A stretch of DNA of 15,584 bases from positions 1 through 15,584 of the forward strand of contig CANRBW010000018.1 of the NCBI GenBank assembly GCA_947628975.1, in the 5' to 3' direction. Positions 6,334-12,936 of the stretch are shown one piece after another (position 1 is the stretch's first letter; every line of letters starts with the position of its first letter). This stretch comes from an uncultured Oscillospiraceae bacterium (GTDB lineage Bacteria; Bacillota; Clostridia; Oscillospirales; Oscillospiraceae). The translations under genes and the position numbers were made by a program. The notes under the pieces are model-generated. The model ran no database searches and was not told where the DNA came from. It saw nothing but the letters and a program-made list of their open reading frames with translations.

Positions 6334-8439
6334 ATGAAGAAACGCGCTTGGCTGGCGGCGGCGCTGGCGGTGGGGATGCTGATCTCCGCCCCGGCGCTGG
6401 CCGCGGAGGAGGCTCCCCCGGCGCCCCCGGCGGGTGCCCAGACGCCGGAGGGTCAGCCTCCTGAGTTGCCGGACGGTCAGACCCCGCCGGCGATGCCGGA
6501 CGGTCAGACCCCGCTGGAAATGCCGGACGGTCAGACTCCGCCGGAAATGCCGGATGGTCAGACCCCGCCTGAACTGCCGAACGGGCAGCAGCCTGAGATG
6601 CCGGACGGGCAGACCCCGCCGGAAGCGCCGGACGGTCAGCCGCCTCAGGCGCCGGGCGGGGCGCTGCCCTTTGCCGACGTTGCGGAGGGGGCGTGGTACC
6701 GGGACGCGGTGGCGGCCATGTACGGGATGGGCCTGCTCCGGGGCACGTCGGAGACCGCCTTCTCCCCCGACGGGACGCTGGACGCCGCCCAGGTGCTGAC
6801 CATCCTCTACCGCCACAGCGGCGGCGCGGAGAGCGGAGAGAGCTGGTATGCCCCCGCCCTGGCCTGGGCGGTGGAGAACGGCGTGGCGGACCAGGCCCTG
6901 GCCGCCCAGCCGGAGGCGGCGATCTCCCGGGAGGCGATGATGACCGTCCTCTACCGCTACCTCGCCCTCCAGGGCCGGACGCCGGAGGGGACGGCGGACC
7001 TGAGCGCCTTCGCCGACGGCGACCAGGTGTCTGACCAGGCGGCGGAGGCGGTCCGGGCGCTGGTGGGGGCGGGGATCGTCCAGGGGGACGGCGCGGCCCT
7101 TCGCCCCGGCGACACCCTGACCCGCGCGGAGGCGGCGGCCCTCCTGAGCCGGGCCCTTCTGCCCCGCTCCGGCCCGGAGGCCGCAGGGGGATCCGGCGGT
7201 CCCGGCGCCCCTGACGGCGCGGGCGGACCCGGCGGCGGCCAGGTGAGCCAGGGGACCGCCGCCGTCACCCTGACCGAGGACGGGACCTGGCAGGGGGAGA
7301 GCTACCGCTCCAAGGGGGCGGACGAGAACGCCCTGCGGGTGGACGGGGCCGCCGTCACCCTGGAGGGGGTCACGGTGGAGAAGGCCGGCGGCGACTCCTC
7401 CAGCACCGAGAACGGGGACTTCTACGGCCAGAACGCCGCCCTGTTGGCCACCGGCGGGGCGGACCTCACCCTGCTGGGCGGGGAGGTCCGCTCCCAGGCG
7501 AAGAACGGCAACGGCGTGTTCAGCTACGGCCAGGGCACCACGGTGACCCTCTCCGGCACCGCCATCACCACCCGGGGGGACAACTCCGGCGGCCTCCAGA
7601 CCACCGGCGGCGGCGCCACCCGCGCCGAGAACGTGACGGTGGAGACCTTCGGCAACTCCTCCGCGGCCATCCGCTCCGACCGGGGCGGCGGCACGGTGGA
7701 GGCGACGGGCGGGAGCTACACCTCCAACGGCTATAACTCCCCCGCCATCTACTCCACCGCCGACATCACCGTCCGGGACGCGGCCCTGACCGCCACCAAC
7801 TCCGAGGCCCTGGTGGTGGAGGGGAAGAACGCCATCACCCTGGAAAACTGCGCGGTCCAGGGGGCGATGAGCGCCACCGGGGGCTCCAGCTCGTCGGAGA
7901 ACGTGCACACCGTCATGCTCTACCAGTCCATGTCCGGGGACGCGGACGCCGGCACCGCCCGCCTGACGGTCACCGGCGGCTCCCTCACCGGCCAGCGGGG
8001 CGATTTGATCTACGTCACCAACACCCAGGCGGAGGTGACCCTGTCCGGCGTGGCCCTCCAGAACCTGGACCCGGAGGGGGTCCTGCTCCGGGCGGTGGGC
8101 AACAGCGCCTCCCACGGCTGGGGCCAGGCGGGCGAGAACGGGGCCCAGGTGACCCTGACCGCCGACGGCCAGACCCTGGAGGGGGATATGGTGGTGGACG
8201 CCATCTCCTCCCTGGACCTGCGGCTGACCGGCGGCTCCACCTGGACCGGGCGCGTGCGCGCGGTGGAGAACGCCCAGGGGGGACAGAGCGACCAGAGCGC
8301 CGTGGCGGTGACGGTGGAGGAGGGGTCGGTGTGGACCCTGACCGGGGACTGCCAGGTCACCTCCCTGGTCAATCGGGGGACCATCCGCTTCAACGGCTGG
8401 ACCATCACTCTGCCGGACGGCACCGTGCTGCAAGACTGA
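6334..8439 (+). CDS. SLH-domain surface protein with Pro-rich repeats and beta-helix-like C-terminus
   Basis: 701 residues. A signal peptide (1-24, MKKRAWLAAALAVGMLISAPALA) is followed by a Pro-rich linker of PDGQTPPEM-type repeats (38-107), three S-layer homology segments (about 112-160, 170-213, 225-276; e.g. PFADVAEGAWYRDAV, FSPDGTLDAAQVLTILYR), a Gly-rich spacer (279-305), and about 390 residues of short beta strands with repeated patterns such as VTLSGTAITTRGDNSGGL and VTVEKAGG, typical of right-handed beta-helix or adhesin-like proteins. SLH segments bind pyruvylated secondary cell wall polymer, so the protein is probably wall-anchored near its N-terminus with the beta-helix displayed outward. 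There is no catalytic motif I can name. ATG 6334 is chosen for GAAGGAGGA and the signal peptide; the frame opens earlier at 6256. Monocistronic, with its own terminator. Confidence 0.88.
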   Translation: MKKRAWLAAALAVGMLISAPALAAEEAPPAPPAGAQTPEGQPPELPDGQTPPAMPDGQTPLEMPDGQTPPEMPDGQTPPELPNGQQPEMPDGQTPPEAPDGQPPQAPGGALPFADVAEGAWYRDAVAAMYGMGLLRGTSETAFSPDGTLDAAQVLTILYRHSGGAESGESWYAPALAWAVENGVADQALAAQPEAAISREAMMTVLYRYLALQGRTPEGTADLSAFADGDQVSDQAAEAVRALVGAGIVQGDGAALRPGDTLTRAEAAALLSRALLPRSGPEAAGGSGGPGAPDGAGGPGGGQVSQGTAAVTLTEDGTWQGESYRSKGADENALRVDGAAVTLEGVTVEKAGGDSSSTENGDFYGQNAALLATGGADLTLLGGEVRSQAKNGNGVFSYGQGTTVTLSGTAITTRGDNSGGLQTTGGGATRAENVTVETFGNSSAAIRSDRGGGTVEATGGSYTSNGYNSPAIYSTADITVRDAALTATNSEALVVEGKNAITLENCAVQGAMSATGGSSSSENVHTVMLYQSMSGDADAGTARLTVTGGSLTGQRGDLIYVTNTQAEVTLSGVALQNLDPEGVLLRAVGNSASHGWGQAGENGAQVTLTADGQTLEGDMVVDAISSLDLRLTGGSTWTGRVRAVENAQGGQSDQSAVAVTVEEGSVWTLTGDCQVTSLVNRGTIRFNGWTITLPDGTVLQD
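6445..6654 (+). repeat. Coding minisatellite, PDGQTPPEM-type repeats
   Basis: Seven to eight in-frame units of about 24-27 bp encode [LMA]P[DN]GQ[TQP]PPE-like peptides, with third-position and occasional codon differences. Such near-identical tandem units can gain or lose copies by slippage, changing the distance between signal peptide and SLH segments. Confidence 0.75.
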
Positions 8440-8450
8440 CCGGGCTCCCA

Positions 8451-8491
8451 CCGCCCGGCCGCCCCGAACGCCGGGGCGGCCGGGCGGTTTT
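8451..8491 (+). terminator. Rho-independent terminator after the SLH gene
   Basis: A perfect 15-bp GC stem (8451-8465 with 8473-8487) with a 7-base loop and a TTTTCCTC tail, 12 bases past the stop codon. The tail abuts the promoter of the next gene. Confidence 0.92.
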
Positions 8492-8495
8492 CCTC

Positions 8496-8524
8496 TTTAC
8501 AAGCGGTAATGAAAGGGCTATAAT
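8496..8524 (+). promoter_or_regulatory. Sigma-A promoter of the XRE regulator
   Basis: TTTACA (8496-8501), 17-base spacer, perfect TATAAT (8519-8524), about 40 bases ahead of the chosen start. It begins five bases after the upstream terminator tail, so the regulator is independently transcribed. Confidence 0.8.
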
Positions 8525-8565
8525 ATACCCGCTGTATTTCCAAAAGAGAGATGGGAGTGTTGGGA

Positions 8566-9273
8566 ATGAACGAGGCATTGGGGCGGAACCTGGCGCTGCT
8601 GCGGCGGGAAAAGGAGCTCTCCCAGCGGGCGGCGGCCAAGGACCTGGGCATCTCCCAGGCGCTGCTGAGCCACTACGAGAAGGGGGCCAGGGAGCCGGGG
8701 CTGGCCTTTGTGGCCAGGGCCTGCCGGTACTATAACGTCTCCGCCGACTTTCTCCTGGGCCTCTCCCTGTCCCGGGACGGCACCACCATCCTGGACCAGG
8801 ACACCCTGCCCGACGCCTCCCAGGAGCGGCCAGGCGCGCTCCGGGGCAGCGTGATGGCCCTGCTGACCAAGAAGCTGGTGGTCAACGCCGCGGGGCTGCT
8901 GTTCGACCTGCTGGGGGCCCTGGGCAGCAAGAAGGCGATCCAGGCCGCCGGGGAGTACCTGGGCGGCGCGGTCTACCAGCTCTTCCGCCGCCTCCACCGG
9001 GCCGCCGGCGCCAGCGAGGACTTCTTCGACGTGCCCGCCCGCTACTTCGACCTGGGGGTGGCCGGGGCGGATATGACCCTCTCCCAGTGCGACTTCCAGG
9101 ACGCGCTGGACGCGGCCCGGCGGGAGAAGGTCCCCTTCCCCGACCTCTCCCACGACACCCTGGCCAAGAGCTATCCGGGGGTGTACCAGTCCCTGCTCCA
9201 GGTGGTCCACACCGCCGGCCGCCGGGTCAACAACGAGCTGGACCTGCGGGCCAGAATGGCCGAGGAGACGTGA
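8566..9273 (+). CDS. XRE-family HTH transcriptional regulator with an uncharacterised C-terminal domain
   Basis: 235 residues. Residues 6-66 are a Cro/CI-type helix-turn-helix: LGRNLALLRREKELSQRAAAKDLGISQALLSHYEKGAREP, ending ACRYYNVSADFLLGLS. In this family the domain binds operator DNA as a dimer. The remaining 165 residues are unlike a peptidase or a membrane sensor; a mildly hydrophobic helical stretch (VVNAAGLLFDLLGALGSKKAIQAAGEYLGGAVYQLF) may serve dimerisation or ligand sensing. I prefer ATG 8566, preceded by GGGAG at 8 bases, over ATG 8551, which has only AGAG. No terminator follows; array D of the 32-bp repeats begins about 27 bases after the stop. No clear target operator is seen. 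Confidence 0.85.
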   Translation: MNEALGRNLALLRREKELSQRAAAKDLGISQALLSHYEKGAREPGLAFVARACRYYNVSADFLLGLSLSRDGTTILDQDTLPDASQERPGALRGSVMALLTKKLVVNAAGLLFDLLGALGSKKAIQAAGEYLGGAVYQLFRRLHRAAGASEDFFDVPARYFDLGVAGADMTLSQCDFQDALDAARREKVPFPDLSHDTLAKSYPGVYQSLLQVVHTAGRRVNNELDLRARMAEET

Positions 9274-9299
9274 CCAGCCGCGAAGCGCGCATCGCTGCG

Positions 9300-9456
9300 C
9301 GTCGCAGGGATAGGCACTGTGCTCTGCTGTATCTTGCAAGGATAGGCGGTGTTCTCTGCTGAACTTTGCAAGGCAAGACGGCGTACATCTGCTGTTGCTT
9401 TCAGGGCTAGGCGGAGTACGTCTGCTGTATCATGCAAGGATAGGTGCTGTACATCG
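9300..9456 (-). repeat. Array D of 32-33 bp repeats, ending inside the integrase frame
   Basis: Four full units and one cut unit, in the orientation of array B (GCAAGGATAGGCGG then TGTTCTCTGCTG). Unit lengths are 32, 32, 33, 33 and a partial of about 22. The last unit breaks off after TGTACATC, and integrase-like sequence begins within about 15 bases. The approximately 50-bp insert seen in arrays A-C is absent. Confidence 0.85.
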
Positions 9457-10428
9457 GGCCTGGACATCATCCGAGCAGGGGAGTACACCCTGGGACAGTG
9501 GATGGAGGTCTGGTTCGAGGATTACGCCATGCTCAAAGTCCGCCCCTCATCCCACCAGACCTACCGGGGATACATCTACCACCACATCAAACCCCACATT
9601 GGCAACATCCCTCTCGCCAAGCTCACCACTCTTGATTTGCAGAGGCTCTACCGCAAGCTCCTGGGCAACGGCAGGGTAGAGCGGCTGGAATCCAAAAAGC
9701 AACCCGTCGGCCTTAGCCCGAAAACAGTGCGTAATATCCACCAGATCCTATCCTCCGCGTTGAACTTCGCCAAGAGGCAAAGGCTCATCGTCAACGACCC
9801 GGCAGACGGCTGTGCCCTGCCCAGGCTGGAGCGCAAGGAGATGAAAACCCTGACCAAGGAACAGCTGGCGGCCTTCTTCCGGGAGGCTAGGGAGACCGGC
9901 GTTTTCGAGATGTACTACGTGGAGTTGGCCACCGGCCTGCGCCGGGGCGAGCTGTTGGGTCTCAAGTGGGAGGACATCGACCTGGAGCGGGGCAACCTCC
10001 GTGTCCGCCGCCAGGTAGCCCGGATCAATGGGGAGGTCATCGAGGCGCCGCTGAAAACGAAAAACAGCTACCGCACCCTGCCGCTGGCAGATGGTACGGT
10101 AGCTGTTCTGAAGGGGCAGAAGAAGAAAGCGGGGAATAGCCCCTGGGTCTTTCCGTCCCCCACTGGCGGGCCCATATCCCCGGACAGCGTCCTACATATG
10201 CTCCACCGGGTGCTGGATCGGGCGGGCCTGCCCCACATCCGCTTCCACGATCTGCGCCACACCTTCGCCACCCTGGCCCTGCAAAACGGCGTGGACATCA
10301 AGACGGTCAGTGGCATGCTGGGCCACTACTCGGCAGGCTTCACCCTGGACACCTATGCCCACGTCACCACCCAGGCCCAGCGCCAGGCGGCGGGCACAAT
10401 AGAAGAAGTGTTGTCTGCTTCCACTTGA
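9349..10428 (+). CDS. Tyrosine recombinase/integrase, apparently 5'-truncated
   Basis: The open frame (359 codons from a GTG at 9349) carries a complete phage/ICE-type tyrosine recombinase from about residue 45: core-binding domain (YTLGQWMEVWFEDYA to ALNFAKRQRLIVNDPAD) and a catalytic domain with ATGLRRGELLGL (R198), HDLRHTFATL (H300, R303), MLGHYS (H326) and DTYAHV (Y336). The arm-type DNA-binding domain of about 50-60 residues that normally precedes the core-binding domain is missing. Residues 1-36 are simply translated 33-bp repeats (RRRTSAVAFRARRSTSAVS), so the native start was probably lost. ATG 9502 is the first start inside true homology but has no good ribosome binding site. The enzyme may be inactive, or cleave without arm-site control. 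It probably belonged to the element that carried the AT-rich Fic region downstream. Could also be called a pseudogene. Confidence 0.8.
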   Translation: MFSAELCKARRRTSAVAFRARRSTSAVSCKDRCCTSGLDIIRAGEYTLGQWMEVWFEDYAMLKVRPSSHQTYRGYIYHHIKPHIGNIPLAKLTTLDLQRLYRKLLGNGRVERLESKKQPVGLSPKTVRNIHQILSSALNFAKRQRLIVNDPADGCALPRLERKEMKTLTKEQLAAFFREARETGVFEMYYVELATGLRRGELLGLKWEDIDLERGNLRVRRQVARINGEVIEAPLKTKNSYRTLPLADGTVAVLKGQKKKAGNSPWVFPSPTGGPISPDSVLHMLHRVLDRAGLPHIRFHDLRHTFATLALQNGVDIKTVSGMLGHYSAGFTLDTYAHVTTQAQRQAAGTIEEVLSAST

Positions 10429-10527
10429 ATATTCCCGAAAATTCTTATTATTACCAAATCAAACAGTCTTCTCCTTTTTAGTGATCTAATCTTTGAGATT
10501 CAATTTCATATCACCTCTCCCTAATCT

Positions 10528-10572
10528 TATAAAATCAAAACTATTGACTTTTGATTTTATAGATGGTAGTAT
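10528..10572 (+). promoter_or_regulatory. Fic promoter embedded in a 13-bp palindromic operator
   Basis: A perfect inverted repeat, TATAAAATCAAAA (10528-10540) and TTTTGATTTTATA (10549-10561), is separated by 8 bases. The -35 TTGACT (10544-10549) lies in the spacer and first base of the right arm; the -10 TAGTAT (10567-10572) follows at exactly 17 bases. A dimer on this site would cover the -35. GCAGGAGGG then precedes ATG 10591. Confidence 0.75.
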
Positions 10573-10590
10573 ATCTGCAGGAGGGATAAT

Positions 10591-11673
10591 ATGGATGCTT
10601 TTGAGCCCAGGCCGCTTCCGTTGCGTGAAGAAGATTTGACCCAAACAATCTACATTGAGGCCCTGATTGATGCCACAGCCCGTTTGGAAGTCTATAAGAG
10701 CAAGCTCGATAGTAGCAAACTTGACCGTTCTTGGTTCCTCCCAACACTACAACAGAAAGAAGCCTTGGCCTCTTCACTTATGGAGGGAACGCAAGCCACA
10801 TTGGACGGAGTCCTTGTTGATCAAATTAACCCAAGTGATCGGGACAAGAATCTTTATGAAGTTCGAAACTATCTAACAGCGGCAGAACAAGGTCACAAAC
10901 ACTTGCTGGGAAATAATTTCTCCATAGATTTCATTTTGCATATACACGAGCACCTGATGCAAGGAAATGTCCGCAAAAACAAGGCCACCATTCCTGGGCG
11001 CTTTAGAACTGAGCAAAATTATATAGGCCAGGGGAAAACAATTTCATATGTCCCGCCAGTTGCGGAAAAGGTCAAGGGGTTGATGGAAAATCTCGTTAGT
11101 TATCTCAACAGTCCTCCCGATAAACTGAGGCCCTTAGTCCGTACAGCAATCATGCATGCCCAGTTTGAAACCATCCACCCCTTTATGGACGGCAATGGCC
11201 GCGTAGGAAGGATCCTAATTCCGCTCTACCTGTTCAAGCAAGGACAGATTCAATCTCCCTATTTTTTTATTAGCGAGGCGTTAGAGCGAGACAAGTTCAA
11301 GTACTATACCTTGCTTAATGGCATTCGTCAAAAGAACGACTGGAATCACTGGATAGAATTCTTTTTGCGAACCGTTGAGCAACAATGCGCTAAGTACATA
11401 GCCATGATCGATGATATCAACATTCTTTATGAGAAGGATTTGGAGCGTGCGGGAGAGGTAATACGGAACAGCAAGGTAGTTGATTTGATTAATCTCCTTT
11501 ACAAATATCCTATAATAACCACCTCTATCGTCACTCGATATGCCAACATACCGCCAGCGACAGCAACTCGCTATCTTAATGCATTGGTTGAGTGTCGACT
11601 ACTGTATACAGATGGCAAATCTCGTAATCGAGTGTTTTTTTACTACGACTTACTCAATATCATACGGGTATAA
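10591..11673 (+). CDS. Fic family protein (class II, N-terminal inhibitory helix, C-terminal winged helix)
   Basis: 360 residues. The Fic_N region (about 1-85) carries the inhibitory motif S/TxxxE(G/N) as SSLMEG (61-66), which in class II Fic proteins blocks the ATP gamma-phosphate site. The Fic core has the catalytic motif HPFMDGNGRVGR (196-207), a full match to HPFx(D/E)GNGRxxR, so AMP transfer to a hydroxyl side chain (AMPylation) is predicted; the target is unknown. Residues about 295-355 look like a winged helix (VVDLINLLYKYPIITTSIVTRYANIPPATATRYLNALVECRLL), which could bind DNA and repress its own palindromic promoter. Base composition is visibly more AT-rich than the flanking chromosome, suggesting transfer. 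Unlike FicT/FicA pairs, the inhibitor is in cis, so no separate antitoxin gene is expected. Confidence 0.93.
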   Translation: MDAFEPRPLPLREEDLTQTIYIEALIDATARLEVYKSKLDSSKLDRSWFLPTLQQKEALASSLMEGTQATLDGVLVDQINPSDRDKNLYEVRNYLTAAEQGHKHLLGNNFSIDFILHIHEHLMQGNVRKNKATIPGRFRTEQNYIGQGKTISYVPPVAEKVKGLMENLVSYLNSPPDKLRPLVRTAIMHAQFETIHPFMDGNGRVGRILIPLYLFKQGQIQSPYFFISEALERDKFKYYTLLNGIRQKNDWNHWIEFFLRTVEQQCAKYIAMIDDINILYEKDLERAGEVIRNSKVVDLINLLYKYPIITTSIVTRYANIPPATATRYLNALVECRLLYTDGKSRNRVFFYYDLLNIIRV

Positions 11674-11709
11674 AATCCCATATGACCTGTTCTGTTATCA
11701 AAGGAAAAC

Positions 11710-11750
11710 GAAAAAACACCGCCAATCACCAATGCCAAGTGAAAGGCGGT
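11710..11750 (-). terminator. Minus-strand terminator of the candidate small RNA
   Basis: Read on the minus strand: stem CACCGCC/GGCGGTG, a TT/TT internal loop, an inner TCAC/GTGA stem, then six T. The plus-strand side lacks a T run, so it does not terminate the Fic gene. Confidence 0.7.
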
Positions 11751-11798
11751 GCCTCGTGCCGACAAAAGCATGCACAAAGCTATACTATGTCGAGCCGC
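11710..11798 (-). ncRNA. Candidate small RNA, possibly a type I antitoxin-like transcript
   Basis: On the minus strand a good promoter at 11833-11805 would start a transcript near 11798 that ends about 90 nt later in a U-run terminator. The transcript contains complementary CGACA and TGTCG segments ahead of the terminator stem. An open frame crosses the terminator and is therefore unlikely to be translated. The arrangement, a short RNA convergent on the 3' end of a plus-strand gene, resembles type I antitoxins of Firmicutes, but no small hydrophobic toxin is visible here. Identity is unproven. Confidence 0.45.
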
Positions 11799-11804
11799 AA
11801 CCTC

Positions 11805-11833
11805 ATTGTAGCAGTTTTGTGGGGCAAGTGCAA
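11805..11833 (-). promoter_or_regulatory. Minus-strand sigma-A promoter
   Basis: TTGCAC (11833-11828), 17 bases, TACAAT (11810-11805) on the minus strand. No protein gene follows; the terminator at 11750-11710 ends the transcript after about 90 nt. Confidence 0.6.
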
Positions 11834-11859
11834 TAGGGTCTTGTTGGCAGAAAGGATAT

Positions 11860-11888
11860 TTGAACGAGCGTTTTTTCCTTTGAAATAT
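11860..11888 (+). promoter_or_regulatory. Possible promoter of the small two-gene cassette
   Basis: TTGAAC (11860-11865) and an AT-rich -10 region (AAATAT at 11883-11888, 17-base spacer). The -10 is weak; ACAAAGGAG lies 3' of it before ATG 11910. Confidence 0.4.
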
Positions 11889-11909
11889 ATCTACAAAGGA
11901 GTCTAAATC

Positions 11910-12077
11910 ATGCCTAAAACAATTAAAACAGGCCAAACGGTGCCCATTTCCGGGCAGTATCGCCCCCGCGGAAGCAGTCACGAATATACCTTTGTTGCTG
12001 GCAAGCGCGTTCCCCCAACTCAGTCGGGCGCAACCAGTTTTACCTTGGTTGATCCGACTAAGCACAAGGAGGGCTGA
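11910..12077 (+). CDS. YjzC-like small protein
   Basis: 55 residues, MPKTIKTGQTVPISGQYRPR at the N-terminus and FTLVDPTKHKEG at the end. The pattern of KxGQxxPxSGxY followed by a short basic middle, a Pro pair (RVPPTQ) and a C-terminal Thr/Leu/Val strand resembles the YjzC family of small, conserved Firmicutes proteins of unknown function; I rely on memory of the family, not a search. ACAAAGGAG lies 7-15 bases before the ATG. It overlaps the ribosome binding site of the next gene (AAGGAGGGCTGA contains both the Shine-Dalgarno and this stop), so the two are translationally linked. No membrane segment or signal peptide. Confidence 0.7.
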   Translation: MPKTIKTGQTVPISGQYRPRGSSHEYTFVAGKRVPPTQSGATSFTLVDPTKHKEG

Positions 12078-12080
12078 GAA

Positions 12081-12344
12081 ATGAGGTTTCAGGGTGCAAA
12101 AGTTAGAGAACAAGGCATCACATTTGGCATTCTGATCGTAAAGCCATATGTATTGCACGACCCTGTTGCCAGAGAGAATATGCAGTCCTTTGGCACTCGC
12201 GCCTTTGGTCCCATTCCCATTGTCTTAATGGCGCAAAACTCTCGAGGCATTCCCACTTATTGGGGACGTCGAGACATTGTAAAGTTTTTATCCGGAGTCC
12301 CATTACAATGTATTCCGTGGAAAGAGTACACAGTAGCAGCATGA
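12081..12344 (+). CDS. Conserved hypothetical 87-residue protein
   Basis: Starts three bases after the previous stop, with GGAGG at about 12068-12072. The protein opens MRFQGAKVREQGITFGILIV, continues through IPIVLMAQNSRGIPTYWGRRDIVKFL and ends VPLQCIPWKEYTVAA. It looks like a small soluble alpha/beta protein with a beta strand (FGILIVKPYVL) and a GxPxYxGRxDI motif. I have the impression that this protein recurs next to YjzC-like genes, but I cannot name a function. It ends 7 bases before the hairpin of a strong terminator, so this is the last gene of the cassette. Composition is AT-richer than the chromosome but less extreme than Fic. Confidence 0.75.
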   Translation: MRFQGAKVREQGITFGILIVKPYVLHDPVARENMQSFGTRAFGPIPIVLMAQNSRGIPTYWGRRDIVKFLSGVPLQCIPWKEYTVAA

Positions 12345-12351
12345 TCAACTT

Positions 12352-12389
12352 GTGCGTCCCGGAGAATTCCTCCGGGACGCACTTTTTTA
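12352..12389 (+). terminator. Rho-independent terminator of the small-protein cassette
   Basis: A perfect 13-bp stem (GTGCGTCCCGGAG at 12352-12364 with 12370-12382), loop AATTC, then six T. Confidence 0.93.
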
Positions 12390-12469
12390 TTGTCTTTAAT
12401 ATAAACCCCGTATGGGTCAGGAAATGGGTCAAAGTTTTTGGTGCGCTATCATTGGGGCGAAAAGGTTAT

Positions 12470-12505
12470 AAAAGCACCGTCTTTCGCAAGAAAGACGGTG
12501 CTTTT
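12470..12505 (-). terminator. Terminator of the tRNA operon
   Basis: A 16-bp perfect stem (12470-12485 with 12490-12505) with a GCAA loop and A/T flanks on both sides. On the minus strand it begins two bases after the CCA end of tRNA-fMet and ends in T-rich sequence. Confidence 0.88.
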
Positions 12506-12506
12506 C

Positions 12507-12582
12507 TGGTTGCGGGGGTAGGACTTGAACCTACGACCTCCGGGTTATGAGCCCGACGAGCTGCCAACTGCTCCACCCCGCG
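12507..12582 (-). tRNA. tRNA-fMet (CAT), initiator
   Basis: 76 nt with encoded CCA. The anticodon stem-loop is GGGCTCATAACCC, with the three G-C pairs typical of initiators. The acceptor starts C1 opposite A72 (unpaired), also an initiator hallmark. T-arm GGTTCAAGTCC is normal. It lies five bases downstream of tRNA-Leu on the same strand. Confidence 0.95.
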
Positions 12583-12587
12583 ATATG

Positions 12588-12674
12588 TGGTGCCGGAGAC
12601 CGGGGTCGAACCGGCACGTTCTTGCGAACACGGGATTTTAAGTCCCGGGCGTCTGCCAATTCCGCCACTCCGGC
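12588..12674 (-). tRNA. tRNA-Leu (TAA)
   Basis: 87 nt with encoded CCA. Acceptor GCCGGAG pairs with CTCCGGC; anticodon loop CTTAAAA gives anticodon TAA; a long class II variable arm (TGTTCGCAAGAACG) is present; T-loop GGTTCGACCCC. First gene of the minus-strand tRNA pair. Confidence 0.95.
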
Positions 12675-12700
12675 ATCCGATGCTCCGTCAGAGCCCTACT

Positions 12701-12729
12701 AGAATACCACGAATTCCCCACCCTGTCAA
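12701..12729 (-). promoter_or_regulatory. Promoter of the tRNA operon
   Basis: On the minus strand, consensus TTGACA (12729-12724), 17-base spacer, TATTCT (12706-12701), 27 bases ahead of tRNA-Leu. Confidence 0.85.
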
Positions 12730-12824
12730 CCCCCGGCGGGCAAAACTTCTCCCCACCCTTCGGCACACATCGCCCCGGTGCGGGCGTATACTGGAAGAAA
12801 CCGCGTGGAAAAGGAGCGAGAGGC

Positions 12825-12908
12825 ATGGAGGAAACACACCCCGTCCCCAGCGACGTGGACGACCTCATCTTCCGGGGGGAGGACCCGCCCGCGCCCTCGG
12901 AGCGGTAA
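12825..12908 (+). CDS. Possible 27-residue peptide
   Basis: MEETHPVPSDVDDLIFRGED followed by PPAPSER, an acidic, Pro-rich short peptide. Support: AAAAGGAG lies 8-15 bases ahead of the ATG, TATACT at 12787-12792 could be a -10 (no good -35), and a bidirectional terminator follows 28 bases after the stop. No hydrophobic segment, so not a type I toxin. Could be a chance ORF. Confidence 0.4.
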   Translation: MEETHPVPSDVDDLIFRGEDPPAPSER

Positions 12909-12936
12909 ACCCCCGCCGGCCGGTCCGGCGGACGGG

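Noticed and set aside
11643..12158. A 171-residue minus-strand protein
   Set aside because: It runs antisense through both small genes and through a U-run terminator, with no ribosome binding site.
12260..12550. A 96-residue plus-strand ORF ending in VGLEPTTSGL
   Set aside because: The C-terminal part is the antisense translation of the tRNA-fMet gene, a common false gene call.
12507..12674. Attachment site within the tRNA genes
   Set aside because: No second copy of a tRNA 3' end was found near the integrase, so integration at these tRNAs is not supported by the window.
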